A stretch of 64,000 nt of DNA from Saturnia japonica. Its lineage: Eukaryota; Arthropoda; Insecta; Lepidoptera; Saturniidae. This document shows, piece by piece, positions 45,096-58,800 of the stretch. The notes below the pieces were generated by a model. The model was not told the DNA's origin, did not search any database, and saw only the letters and a program-made list of their open reading frames with translations. The translations under genes were made by a program, and so were the position numbers. Position 1 is the stretch's first letter, and each line of letters begins with the position of its first letter. The stretch is from assembly GCA_033032175.1 (NCBI GenBank), contig CM065322.1:2170001-2234000 (forward strand), in the 5' to 3' direction.

Positions 45096-45894
45096 CTAGA
45101 AAAAAAAACCAGTGAATACACGGGAATTCTAGACAAAAAAAAATGGTTTGAAACATTGTACATAATAGAATATCGCATCGATGTGGTTTACAACCACTTT
45201 TTCCCATTCTATTATTACACGAGTTTAATTTATGTAGCGTTATTCATTTGTGTAAACTTTTCCGCTGGTTCCCATTTTCTGTGGATTGGGTCTCATATAG
45301 CAATTTACCATCTGACAACTTTTTTCCACGTCTCTATTTAGTCACGATAGCGTAAAGTCAGTGAAATCAGATCAGATCGACTAACCCAACAACGACGATA
45401 TGCTTGTTTAGGTTTTGGATAAAGTTGTATTTAACATTTATTAGTAATTAAGTAAAAATTAAGTAGAAATAAGTAGTAACGATTTTGGTTGTCATTTTTT
45501 CTCACAAAATTAATTAATGGTTATTCAGAACAGAAAGCAGATTTCAATTTACTAGTTTTACTAGTAGTTCTTCTTCAACAATAACTGATTCCAAAAGTTA
45601 AGCAAAACTGGACAAGCTTCATAACACAGTTTAAAAAGTTGTCAGATATTGTAAAATGCATCACATATTTTGAGTGTCATATCTATCATACTTATTACAA
45701 AGACTTTAATAACCATAAAAATTGACTATAATATAATTTAAAATATTATTTGGAATAGATTTTTCTTCTATAAATATACATTAGAAACATTATCTACAAT
45801 GATATTGGAAAGACCCTGTTTAGTCTATCAAAACGATGAACTAAATACCATCGAGCGAGGTACCTTATTTAGGATAATTAAAATTGGTAACAAG

Positions 45895-45900
45895 TTTATT
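45895..45900 (-). terminator. candidate polyadenylation signal of spineless
   Basis: Minus-strand AATAAA, about 190 bases after the spineless stop codon. It is the nearest good candidate, but a longer 3' UTR is possible. Confidence 0.35.
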
Positions 45901-46088
45901 TACACATGAAAGACTTAGTGTAACTTTTCTAGAAACATCTTAAAATCGAGAATCATCTTCGGAAAACGAAATGTTTGCATGTGTTTATATTATCTTCGTT
46001 GTTGCCTTAAAAATTGTTATTATCAAAAAAAATTACAGAGAAATAATCGATTTAACATATTCAATATTGCACAAAAGCAGGTGGTGAT

Positions 46089-46866
46089 TCACTGAGTCGC
46101 TTCAGCGGTGTGATAGTGAGATGGATGGTATCGCCAAACCTGTGGAGGGGAATATTCCACGGGCACCTCCTGGGCTGTTCCACCAGCACCCCACATCAGT
46201 ACAGTCTGCCGCGGCATCTCAGACGGTTGGGTTTGCTGCATCCTGTCTTGTTCAGCAGAACCACTCGAACCGGCAGGACTTGGCCCAGGAACTACGCTCG
46301 GTGACCGCCTCTCTTGTCCAGTCACCGGACTCATATACCTTCCAGTACTGTCAATATACGTGTACTCTCTGGAAGGCGGTCTGTGGTAAGTCGTGGTCAC
46401 ATCGTAACCGGGAGGGGGAGCTGGTTCTAAGAAACCATTGGGAGCATAAGGAGTATAATGGTAGGACAGAGGTTTATATTGATGGAAGAGATTGTCTGCC
46501 GTCAGGAATCTATCGTCTAAGGGTGGTGGAGCATAATGTATTGGTGCTGGCGGGTATTCTCCGTAAGGTGCTGTATATGCTCCATTCAGGTTGGTGTACG
46601 CTGCTGCTACAGCATCAGCTGCGAGATATTCTACTGGTGGAGGAGCGGGAGTCGTTGGCACGCGTCGTTTATTCCTACAAGTTGAGAGGAAATCTCTCAG
46701 TTGAGTTTTGTATCGCCTTGCCGCTCGTGGTGGTGTGGTGACGTTGGTTTCGCAACCGGACAGCTGTTCGTTTTCAGAGAAATAGAGGCTCGTGAGACCC
46801 GTGTCGAGGTAGCTTACTTTGAAGTCCATAGTTCTTTTTCCTAGGAGATCGCGACCCTCTTCTTCC
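46089..46866 (-). CDS. ss: spineless terminal coding exon (C-terminal activation region)
   Basis: Acceptor CCTATTTCAG ends at 46867. The first base completes the Met codon from the preceding exon; EEEGRDLLGKRTMDFKVSYL, the conserved block after PAS-B, follows. The tail is rich in Pro, Tyr, Ser and Thr with few charged residues. Stop TGA at 46089-46091. A plus-strand frame of 206 codons across this exon is only its mirror. Confidence 0.93.
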
Positions 46867-49800
46867 CTGAAATAGGTATTTTTTTATTTATTGTAAATGT
46901 CTTTGAAATGTCTTTCAATTATTTCCTTTGTATTATTCAATCCAGAATCAGATTTCCCTAAACTAGTATAATACTTGACAAATTAGTGACCAAGATTGCT
47001 GAAGTAAACTAGAGAATCTCTCCAAAATATAGTCAGCAAATCATCAGAACGTTTATAATAATATCATCAAATTACTTCAGCGTTACGATGCACAATGAAG
47101 TGAAAAATTCTGTGGTATGGTAGAAAGGGTGACTAAATTCAAAGTACGAGATATTACTTATTTAAATTCAGACATTGCATCAGTTACTGAATCAAAACAG
47201 GCATTGTCCGGTACTTAAATTTTTATTTTTGATTTATGGGTTTGAATCCGTTCTTTATGTTTCACCGATTTTTATAATACAGAATTATTCTGATTTCTAA
47301 TTATGGGGTAATCAATGTTATCTAATCTTAACTTACATGAGAGGTCGATGCGTACTTATAACAAAGTCAGGTTTTGAATTCTTGTATACAAGACGTGATG
47401 AGGTTTGTAGCCATTGCCACTGACCGTCCTTCGTTTGGAAGCGATATGCGATCATTCCGGAAGCACCTGTTTTTAGTACTAGAAAAAGAAAATTATTTTG
47501 ATCAACTTATCAAGGAAATCTTACGAGGAGGATACTTTGTAGATTGTATTTTTTTAATTATCTATTCAATATATTCTAATTTAGTCAAAACTACTTTCAC
47601 ATATAATTTTAATTCAAGCTCACTTTCCATATTAAGGTCAGCATGAATATGAAACATCCAGCACCGGAGATGAAAATAATTTTGGTGTAAACTCACCTGA
47701 TATGACACCAATAATTGTTTTTTTTTTTTTTATATACTTTAAGAGATTTAGCGTTTGAATCACAATTTCACGTTATGTTAAGTGACAATATAGACTATTG
47801 ATAAAATGCTAAGACTAATTCTCAAGTGTAGCTCCCGGAAAACGCCTATAGGTGCTTAGCGACAGATTTTTATCTTGAGGTTAGTAGCTAGCAAGGACTA
47901 ACGTTTTAATGTTTCTAATGAAAAAGCACTACCTCCATTAATATATATATATATATTAAATGTGCCATCATACCATCACGCCTGTATTCCCCGAAGGGTT
48001 AGGCAGAGGTGTACTAATGTACACCCACAGTTCGCCGAGTATGTTTTTAGGTCCCATGTAATAGGGGGCGAGTCTATTGCAATTAATCGGGCACGAAACC
48101 AAACTCCAAGCTGCTACTAAGAATTTCCTAGGAAAAACCCAATAACACTTTGCTCGACCTGGGATTCGAACCCAGAACCTCGCTCATAGCAGTCGCGCTT
48201 ACGGCCTCTAGGCTATCGAGGCAGTTATTTATAGCTCAAGTATAAATATTTTACTTACATTCTTGATGCGCACTCGCAACATAAGCTAAATCATCGTAAT
48301 GTACTAAGTCGTAGCCGCCCATGTTCGCCAGCTCGGCATCCGTATAACCTAGTAGCATTTTGCCCCTGAAAATGAAAGCAATCTTTCTTAGCATAAATAT
48401 CAATCTTCTTCAGCAACCTTTATAAATAATTCTCTAAAACTATATAAATATGCATGAGTTTGCTTGAATTCATTAAGGACTAAGGAAATAAAAGATCAGA
48501 CAATGTGAGAAATATAAAAAAATAAAGCTTCAGATTGACCATAAATGATTCTCAAATGATAAAATATATCTACGTTATAAAAACAGTTCTATGGCGCAAA
48601 ATTGATTGAAGCATCATTCTTGTGTTTCGAGAAACATTCATCCGTGTTTCCGGAAATAAATCAGTTGATCATAATAGAATTTTCCCGATATTGGAAAATA
48701 CATCGATTTCGTCAACTTTATAATCTATACAGATTAAAGAAGAAATCGTGAAAATGGTAGCAAATACGCATTTATGGATAGAGTTGAAATCGGCACTAAT
48801 TGTGACTATATAGAATATAGCGATTTATTTTATATCATTCTATTTTGAGGAGTTTATCTGTTTCTTCGATAAAAAAAACATCAAAAAATCTATTTGTAAC
48901 CGTAAAACGTGGAATTCCCATAGGTTGACCATAACATTTGTTCCGCAATGCTTAACTCTCTCAATTATCAATTTCATATGGATTTTAACTTAGTCCATTA
49001 CGGTCCGTTTTATTACCGGATAGTTTTTTATTACTACAAATATTATAACAATAGTTACCACGTGTGGATCTTTGTCCAAATGTTCGATACTGATTTGAAA
49101 AATTTTAAGATCTTACAAATATAATATGACCGCGTGCTATCATTGTTCGAATTTTTCCTATATCGTTCAATTGCGCTTCCTTTATTACAGACTTTATTAT
49201 ATTCGATTTGAATATTTTTTATTTGGCATCACTTTGCGTATTAGTAACATTTTGAATATATGTAAAATTGATCAGAGGTTGTAAAATAACGTTTGATATG
49301 GTTCTTTGTAATAAAGAATATCCGTTCAACTAAAACGCACAGAGTAACAAATTTGACTTAACTTGAAATATATACGACCTTCGATTTCCTTAGTAACTGA
49401 TGAAAATAGTCTAGAAGCAGCTATTTCATAATAAATTTACAGGTGAAGCTAGTTTTCGACAAAAGATTGAAATATTTTTTATGTTGATATTACAATAATA
49501 GGCATTATTGTAGATTTCGAATTTCCCTATTTTCTTATAGTCTCCAGAACAAAGGTACTTTTTGAATTATTTACCGTTGATCCATAGAGACTAGAGAGAG
49601 ATCGAGTTTGTGTTTACTCTTGAACATGACTTCTTTCTGTGGTATTTCCAACAAACTTGGTGGTCCGAAAGGTGCACATATTGCAAATAGCGCTAGTGGT
49701 GGTTCCTCAGTTTTCTTATTTTGTCCGTGTAAGACTTTGATTCGACCTCGAATGTCTAGCCTCTGAAAATATATAAATGAACTGTGTCTTTAATATTGTA

Positions 49801-52800
49801 GATATTTTCGAGGTCTTTTATCAATAATTTCTGTTATGCGTATAATAGAAATATATCAAAAAAGGAATTAGATATATATATTTTTAAAACTTTAAATCTA
49901 TTTAATCAAAAATTCATAATTAACATTTTAATCGTTATTTCAAGTTGAATACCTAAATAGTTAATTATTAGTTTATTAGCCAATGTTTCAAACTTACCAA
50001 GAATCCTGATGTATTATCCAATAAGCATCTAAATCTAACGGTGAAACTTCTTTCTAATAAGTGAGCTCGATCATGCCTTAATACATCTTGAAGTGTTAAA
50101 TTGTTAACTTCAGGTGGAAGAAAGGAGTTCCATAGAATTTGCCTCTGCAGTTCTTCTCGGTCCTCGGAATGGACTAGCTCGTAAACCGATTGATGCACTA
50201 TATCTGACTGGAAGGAAAATATATTAGTTATTAACAATGATGAAAACGAAATTATTTTTTGATTAATAATTATAGTCAATTTTAATATCAAAGCATTTTA
50301 GATATAAATTTCCGTCATTTAACCACAATTGTATAACAAGATGACAATTTTATAAATAAATATTTTATAACCACAAAAAAGCAAGTCACAATCCTATCGT
50401 AAATCAATAAACCACAGAAAAGCCTAAAATTGATTTGCGCACGATCATTAAACGATCATCTGTAACGAAGATAGACGTGTTAATTTGTTACTTTTGTGAA
50501 AGCAATCGGCAACTTTACCCTTATCAAAATAAAGTTCAATATAGTTATAATTCGGAAAGATATTTATTTTTACAACGTCATTATAAAACATCGTGTAAAT
50601 ACTGTGGATAATGCGGCGAAAACATATGATGCAAGCGCAAGACAAATTGAAAACCAATGGGGTCGAACAGGGTTCAACCTTAGGTCCCCTCTGTTAGAAA
50701 CATTTAAATAATAAACAACAGTACCCCAAATACAAGGTGCACGAGGTTGAAATGTGAGCACGAACATATTGCGATGGCACTAAACGTCAGAAGATGATTT
50801 GTTAGGTAATTGGTTTTTGTTCTGTATTTAGGGGCAGGGTCTCGTTGCCGCGTTACGGCAGAATGTTTTGTTGATAAACCATTTCTTTTAGCAAGTCCCT
50901 AGCGCTTCAGGATTTGATTAATTACCAAACTTTATTGTGGTGTTTATAATTATTGTCTTTTTTATTTCTTTCTAAATATAATTGGCGTACTAGTCAATTA
51001 TAGAATAATAGACTGGTATCTAGATATCTGTGATGTATCAATATCTAATAGGCTATTTTTGTAATAAATTAGAGAAAACTGTCGAAATGGTTTTTAAAAT
51101 GATAAATAATTTAATATCATACACAATAAAGATAGAATTAGCTATCAGTAGACGACTCGTTTCCTTAAAATAACCTAAAAAATTATTATCGACATACAAT
51201 GATGTAGTAGCAGGCATTGATTTTATTTATTTAATAATATCACTTAAGGTCCATTACAAAATATCTGTAATAATATATAATTGTCTTCGAATCAGTATTA
51301 CGATTAAGGAAGACTTGTTTGTAATGGTAATTATCCAGCCTATAAACAAATTCTACTAGTTGACACTGACTTGGTTTATAAAGTAAATACGCTTGGAGCA
51401 TATGAAATATCCTAAGTATGAATATAATTTATGATATTTAAAATAAATATTTAATTCTATTAATTTTATTTAGATTCAATCCATGTACTCACAACTATTT
51501 GTAATAGCAACACTAGTACTATATAATTTAAACCAACGGAAAACTAAGTGGCTTTTGTTTAATATATCTGATATGCAGAGCTTAATTTCGAGGCATCCCC
51601 TAAACGAAACAAGTCGTTAAGGTTGTAATGCGTATCGGATCGATACAGTTGCCCACCTGGTGAGTAAGCTTCAACTCAATCTATAACAATCGTTCGCTGA
51701 CTAACTTTTATTATTACAAATACTAGGGTGTTTGTAAGACAGGATATCAATAATGGGATTTTGTGAAATGTAAATATTTCTTTTTGCCATTAGTCCTATG
51801 ATGTCTTATCCGTAGTAGGTAAATTGTCCTATACCCTAAATGTACTACATTATCCAGTGATTTTTTTTTAAATATCCTGAGGAATAGGAGAATTATCTTA
51901 CTCATCAAATTTAACGATTTTAATTTAAGTTATGCATTGACCTGTGACTGCCAAAGTCACCAAGTTTTAAGTTTTGTTTTTCTGTCTTTTATTAGCTTAC
52001 ATCTGGTTTCTAAAGAAATAACATTTATTATTATTTCAAAGTAACTTCAAACTAATTTCCTTACAAAAGTATAAGATAATGATAGTATTCTAATAATAAA
52101 TTATATATTGCGATCTGTCTAGCGAATAAAGTCATGGTCATCAGGTTGTTTAAATTGATATCCCTTCTTATACCATTACTAGTAGTTTCCTGTGACTTCT
52201 TTCGCGTATTTGCAATATAATGTCATGAAATGCCGCTAAACTATATGTAACACATTAATTTGTTGAAACAACTCACGCGCCATCTATTATGCAACGATTG
52301 TACTAATTCCGAATCCTTTACGGAACTCATAGAGGACGAACAAAGGGACATTCATTTATATATAAAAGTTTATCGAAATTACGATTGATTTCCTTATAGG
52401 TAAATGTATGTGAAAAGTTTTTTTGCAATTTCTGACATTTTTCTGACTCTAAAATCAGTTAGTCTGTTAGAGTTTTGTAATCCATAAATTAAACTGGATC
52501 GATTGGCATAAAACAAGTTATATGTAAATTTGCAATATTCTTGTAGCCTATAAACATTTTTTTTAAATTATGAATGCATGTCAAAATGCCTAAGAATGTT
52601 AAGGACAGTGTTCTAAGAAATTTTCCTGTAGCCATAACGGTTAAGGTAACTGCCCTTACTGCCCCATCTGAACCAAAACTTTGAGTAAAGTTGATAACTC
52701 CTGCTAAGACAAATTAAATTTATATACTAGATTAGTTATGATTTGGCAAAGCAATATTTAGCAGTACGCGGTCGGTCCGCAAATGAATGCAATGAAAACA

Positions 52801-55800
52801 ACACACATGTAAATAATTAACTATTGAATTCGGGATTGTCTCGTATTTATTTCGATAGTGGACCATGGTGACAGGGCGGCACGTGTCACAAGCAGGAAGC
52901 ATTAAGTACCCTGGCCGATTTAATGATTTCAAAATCGATTCAGTTTAATCGCAAACCACCCTCGCAGCTCACACCCTTTGACTTACCATAGAATAATTAT
53001 AAACAGACTTGTTAATAGGTAAAAATATGTATAGATAGAATACAGACCTTAAATGGAGTTTGCTACATTTAACATAAACATTGCTATGTTCAGTTTATTG
53101 GGTTCTTATAGGCATCAAAATTCCAAATTGGCTTTTTGGAGAGTTTGACTTTGAATTAAGGTTATTTCTGTTGCCATTATGTTCTTTCACATTTCCATTC
53201 CTGAATTTTGTTTAATCTTATTTGCAGATATTTGTACAGTTAAATAAAAACAATGTTTTTTTTTAAACGTACTTTGTTATTTTAATATATCTAAAGAAAT
53301 ATACAAGAGTAATTTTATTGTACGAATCATTGGTTTATAATCAAACTAGTTAGATTGTAAACCATCGGGTAGATTACATTCGGACACTAATTATTCTTAA
53401 ATTTTTAGATTATGTCTGTTAAATAAATAAAATCATAATACGAGGACTTCAAAAATGTGCGTTTTCAACGGCTAATTTGTTTCTGGTAATAAATAACAGT
53501 TTCAACAGAACCTAAGCCAAGCGCATGTGGTCCTGTTGTGGAAGGGAGAGGAGGGTATTAGATTGAACAGCTCTTCAGAACATTCACCAAGATACAGATG
53601 ATAGAACATTTATAATCTAACGGTTCGTACAATTATCCCAACAGTCTAATTGCTCAGTTTTCAATAATTCTCGTAAAACAATTATTCATTTCTGTAATAC
53701 CTATCTAATCTTTGACAACAAAATGTTACTCAGGTAACCGCATTACTCGCTCACTTAAATCGTAAACAAAACAAAGGCGATGGGGGATTCGGGTGGTGGG
53801 GTAAAGAAATAAAATTTATGCTCTCCTCGACTGAAAGTTTTATGGTTGAAGGGGGAGAGGATTGGAAGCAAAAATTGGGGTTTTTACATTTGATAGTAAT
53901 ATTTCATCGGGGACTTTATTATTTTGGTTGTGCGTTTATTAACTAGCCGCTTCTGTGATAAGTTTTAACAACTGGCGATTATTTTTTTTAATGGTTTTTA
54001 GAAATATTGTTCACCAACTAAAATCGGCGCGCTGACATCACCTGCTTCACGGATTACATTTATTAAAATACTAGCTGCACACGTGACTTCGTCTGCGTGG
54101 ACTTCAGAAATGAGTATTAGCCGGGATAAAAAGTATACCATGACTTAATGCAGATTATAAGAGACTTGTGTGTCAAATTTTATGCAAATCCGTTCAGTCG
54201 TTAATACTTAATAAACTCAGTTTCGCATTATAATATCAATTAAGATCTTAGGATAGATCATACATTTCTTTGGTAATTATTTTCCCGTACACTTTTTATT
54301 AATTAAATTTTGCCCGAGATTTCGTCCCCATTATCTTATAGTTGAAGCGACTTGGGCGCCATCTGTTTTAAAATGGCTGTACTAATACAGAACCTCCGCG
54401 AGTGTGTGAGTAACAACAGAAACTTTCATTGCAATCGCATGGGTGGTTTAAGATTGCATAAGAAAACAAGAACATAGAAATATTCATTTACAGATTTAGC
54501 AGTTAAAAGGAAAAACGTAATGATTCATAGGCAATTTTACTCAAGTATTCATAGGTTGTTAGTTAATTTATGAGTCTAATAGAATTTCTTAAACAGTTTT
54601 ACTTGAAGTGCGTCCAAAATTGCAACTAGAATTGCCTAATTAGTCAGAAATTTATTACAAAAACTATATTACCTACTTGTTTATTATTTATTTACAAATA
54701 AATATTTTAGTTTTTAAGATAACAAAAATCTATATTTTTTTTAGATTTTTAGTTTTCAACCTAAAAGTGCTATTTACATGCTAACATATTTTATATTGAA
54801 CCAAGGTTCGAACTAAATAACTAAAACAAAAAAAAAATACGGTTAGTACTAATCTTGTTAAAGGACTCAAAAATTAAATCTACTAACTATTTCCACAATC
54901 TAAATGTCTAGAAATCCAGTAGTATCGAAGTTCAAATCTTATACATGTTTTATATTACAATTTATTAACTAAACATAACTAAATCAAAAACAACAGCAAC
55001 TTTAACTATTAATTTCAATGATTACATTGTATATAAATACTAGCTGCGCCTTGCAGTTTCACCCGTGTAATATTTATTTGACGTACTCTCCACCGCGTCG
55101 CGCCCGTAAAGCCTATCCTTTTTCTCACTCCCGTACTTGCCTACACTTTTCTAGCTAGCTTGATGTTCTTATTTACTACTCCGCTCCTAAGGGTCATACC
55201 GTGATGTTATTTAGCATATAACTTTTCTCAATAAACTGACTATGAAATGCCAATTTTTTTACACGTGACTGGTATTTTATGAGATTAGAGCGTTCAAACA
55301 AAAAAAAAACAATACAATCAATCTCTTGATCTGTACAATAAACGTATAGGTATAAATAAATATATGAATCTGAGTGCTGGGCAACAAAAGAACTAGATGA
55401 AAGAAGATTACACGTGGCAGAGATGCGAATGTTAAGATGGATGTGTGAAGTAAATAGAACGGGTAAGATCTTGAATGAGTTTATTAGAGGAACTCTTAAA
55501 ATAGCATCAGTTACTTCTTTTTCTACCCTTTTTTTTTAGAACTGACTACACTGTTAGCCTTAGGGGCCCCGAAGCCACTGCGGTTTTTACAGCTTCACCG
55601 AACTTGGGGGCGAGCGCTTAGGGCACTCAGCCGCGAAAGTTTTGGACGACTCGCACGCACGCATGCGAATAGGTCGCGATCTGGCTAATTTCTCTACTCC
55701 TGCAAATTCGAGCTAACTAATATATACTCATATGCATGTTCCCCTCCTCCTGGGAGGAAGGAGGGAAACATGCGTATGTATATTTAGTGATCGGCATCAG

Positions 55801-58800
55801 TTACAGAAAAGTTTAGGGGTTATAAGCTATCATGGTATGGGCATGTCATGAGGAGGGATGAAAGTCATATAACTAGAAGAATGTGAAGTATGATGGTGGA
55901 TGGATATAGAAGTAGAGAAAGACCGAAGAAAGTATGGATGGATTGTGTGAAGAATGATACGCGTATATAAGGTGTGAATACTGAGATGATATCTGATAGA
56001 GTAGAGTGGAAAAAAGATAACATGTTGTGCCGACCCTACTTAACTAGGATAAGGGGTAAGAAGATGAAGTGTAAATAAATATATTGATGTTTTCTTTCAG
56101 AAAAACACAGACAGAATCGTCTGTAAAAACTAGTTAATATTTAAACAATAACATTATTTTTACTAGCATAATTAATTTTTACCCTTATCTCGTTTCCACA
56201 TAAATGATTAAATAAGGTTAATTTTTATTAAAGAAAACTGGGGCCCGTTTTTTATAGACATTAATTTAATTAATGCGAATGGACGATGACCCAATTATTT
56301 ACAAGCTTCCCTTTTTGTGAGGGTAAGCAGAGAGGTTAATTAACCATGGTTATTGTAAAATTATTACCAACCATAAAAATGTGAAAGGTAACTCAAAGAT
56401 TTATATTTCACAAGCAACCCGCCCGGGTTCGCATGGGTACCAGGAGTATTACAAATAATTTTATTAGCTTACGCGGTGCACACCAGTAAAGCCTCCAGTT
56501 GGAATGATTTTTTCTTACATCTTCAAGGCTCATCGTCATATTTCAGCCATTTTACACAAAGCCTAAACCTTCCTCATAAATCAATCGGTTGATTGATGAA
56601 AACGATATAAAAATCCGTTCGGTTTATCGCATTCAGACAGACACGACGACGGACTTTTTGTTTTATAATATGGCATGATAAATTTTCTTCACACAACCAG
56701 AAAATTACCTTTGGCTTATTACGTCACTGATTGGGAGGTAGGCTACTTTTTAATTTAATTTAATATATTAACGTGAAAAAGGTCATGGACTGTCGATAGT
56801 ATATAAAAGTTTCTTTTTACCTGAATGCGAAAAATGAGGGCTGTGTTTTTCGAGTGTATACATGTATGTATGTCTATTTCTTTGGCACGCGTAAAAGGCT
56901 TCATAGATTTTAGCATACAAGGTGTCGTTAGAACCGTCTTAATTGTGGGAGTGACATGGGCTATATAATATTTAAGTACGACGTCTGAGAAGCAAATAAA
57001 AAGCAAGAATAGATTTAAAAAAATTTGTAGTCCACTGTTTTTGTTGCAGTCGGGTTTTTTGTTTCCTTTTTAATAATTTAGCGTGTTATTTATGGATATC
57101 AAAATGTTGTCATCTCTGAAATGTGTTTTACAATAAAGTTTTTTCCACGCGCTATATCCAGGTATTCATATTATGCTTATGCAAGAAGTACAAAATTTTT
57201 CTTTACCTGGTGGAAGCCTAGGTAACTCTCGATGGAATGCGTCGCGAAGAATACTTCGCCTTCACAGGTCAGGATCATGAGGAAGCCGTTGAGTGCCTGA
57301 AAAACGAACCAATTTTAATAGTTACATTTATTTCACATACCGCCTGCTAAGGTTATACAAATTTTATTATTAGGTCCGTTCCTCGGTGTGAAACTCTTGA
57401 TTCTGGCAGCCACCCGCGTGATACAGGTGACACTGTACTTGCAATCACTTAGCTACCCACATACATCATTACACATAATATGTACATACATAAGTGCACA
57501 CCACACAAGTACATAGGTTCTGGAAGGATCCTTTTTTCCTTTTTTTACTATTTAGTGTAAACCATATTTGAGATCACTAAATATATATACACATATTCCC
57601 TTCCTTCCTTCCAGGAGGCAGGGACATGTATATATGTATATGTTAGTTTAGCCCGATTTTTACGGTTAAGGAATTAGTCAGATCGCGACTTCTTTGCAAC
57701 CGCGGCAACAACCCAAGCTGAGGTCCAGCCACTTTGGCACCCTTGCGCGCTTGTTGCCCAATCTTTCGCGGCTGAGTGCCTTAAGCATTCGCTCCCAAGC
57801 TCGATAAAGCTGTAAAAGCCATCAGCGGCCCTGTTTTTGGATAACAGTAAGGTCAGATCTAAAAAAAGGCAATTGCTTCCCGATTCCAGATTATTGCAGA
57901 ATTATGCAGAATTTGCATACATTAACTAATTTTATTGTAATTGGTAGTATCGTGGGCTGACAGTAAAAGAACACATCGTAAGGAAACCGGAACGCTTGAG
58001 AAATGTTCTTGCAGTACCAATGTATGTGGGGAAAAAATAGAACTGTGTATTTCTCTGCGATTGAAATTATCAATACGTTGGGGAAGTTGGGGAATCTTTA
58101 CTCAACAGTGATACATTTACAGGATGCTATTATTATCATCATTATATTAATACGTGAGAAGAAAACTTCGGACACCTTTTAAAACGTATTCCGTGTACGG
58201 AAGTCTGTAAGATTTGGCATGGTTAAAGTTTATATGGAGAAAGAGTGCAGAAAGCTAAAATTTATCTATAATATCTGTTACTAATATATTAAATAAAATA
58301 AATTAATACTGCGAATTCTAACCTGACCAGTGCCATTGAACTTAGACCTCCCAAAATATTGACATTGTCACTCAATGAAAAGTGACAGCAAGTGATATAA
58401 TTAATATTCATTGTTTAGGTTCATACTGCAAATGTTAAATAGAAAATAATCTATGATTAAAAAGTTGCTGGTCGAATTTCGATCATTGGGCGACCGCTAG
58501 TTACTATTATATTTCAATTTTGGTAGCATGCTAAGTAAAGCTGGTAGAAACTCGATGTATATGTTCGCACTTTGCTACGCTGTGCTAACGGTTGCTAAAC
58601 TCGTATAGCACGAGCCTTAACGTCATTCACCCGAGGAAATTACTTGAGAACTTTTACAGAAAACTTTGTATTTTTATTACCCTACGACAAGGTTATATGA
58701 CAGAGAAAATTATTACTGCCAGCTATTCCGATGGATTTCAAAATAAAAGTTTGTGAAAGGTTTTTCGTTTCGTATATCCGATAGCGAATTATGTCTTCAG

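Larger units (their letters stand above)
40201..45894. other. AT-rich intergenic region with MITEs and repeats
   Basis: No protein gene. Contains a repeat pair at 40985-41150 and 42735-42890, a palindromic MITE at 41450-41649, a 14-base G run at 42979-42992, a repeat at 43030-43325, inverted-repeat units at 43456-43620 and 43628-43784, and repeats at 44750-44930 and 44985-45095. Confidence 0.5.
50208..57206. other. 7-kb spineless intron
   Basis: Mostly AT-rich unique-looking sequence. Recognisable repeats: degenerate copies at 54070-54240 and 55040-55300 (actagctgc-type ends) and the interrupted LINE at 55377-56085. No coding exon seen. Intronic regulatory elements are possible, but none can be identified by eye. 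Confidence 0.45.

Noticed and set aside
46121..46741. 206-codon plus-strand frame
   Set aside because: It lies exactly across the spineless terminal exon on the other strand and reads the mirror of its Pro/Tyr-rich coding; no splice or family support.
48150..48224. tRNA gene suggested by a perfect B box (minus strand)
   Set aside because: No cloverleaf with acceptor stem, and the homology runs on into a SINE body with a (TA)n tail.
52732..52932. 66-codon minus-strand frame with several Cys
   Set aside because: No start context, splice sites or family resemblance; it does not share the micro-peptide pattern.
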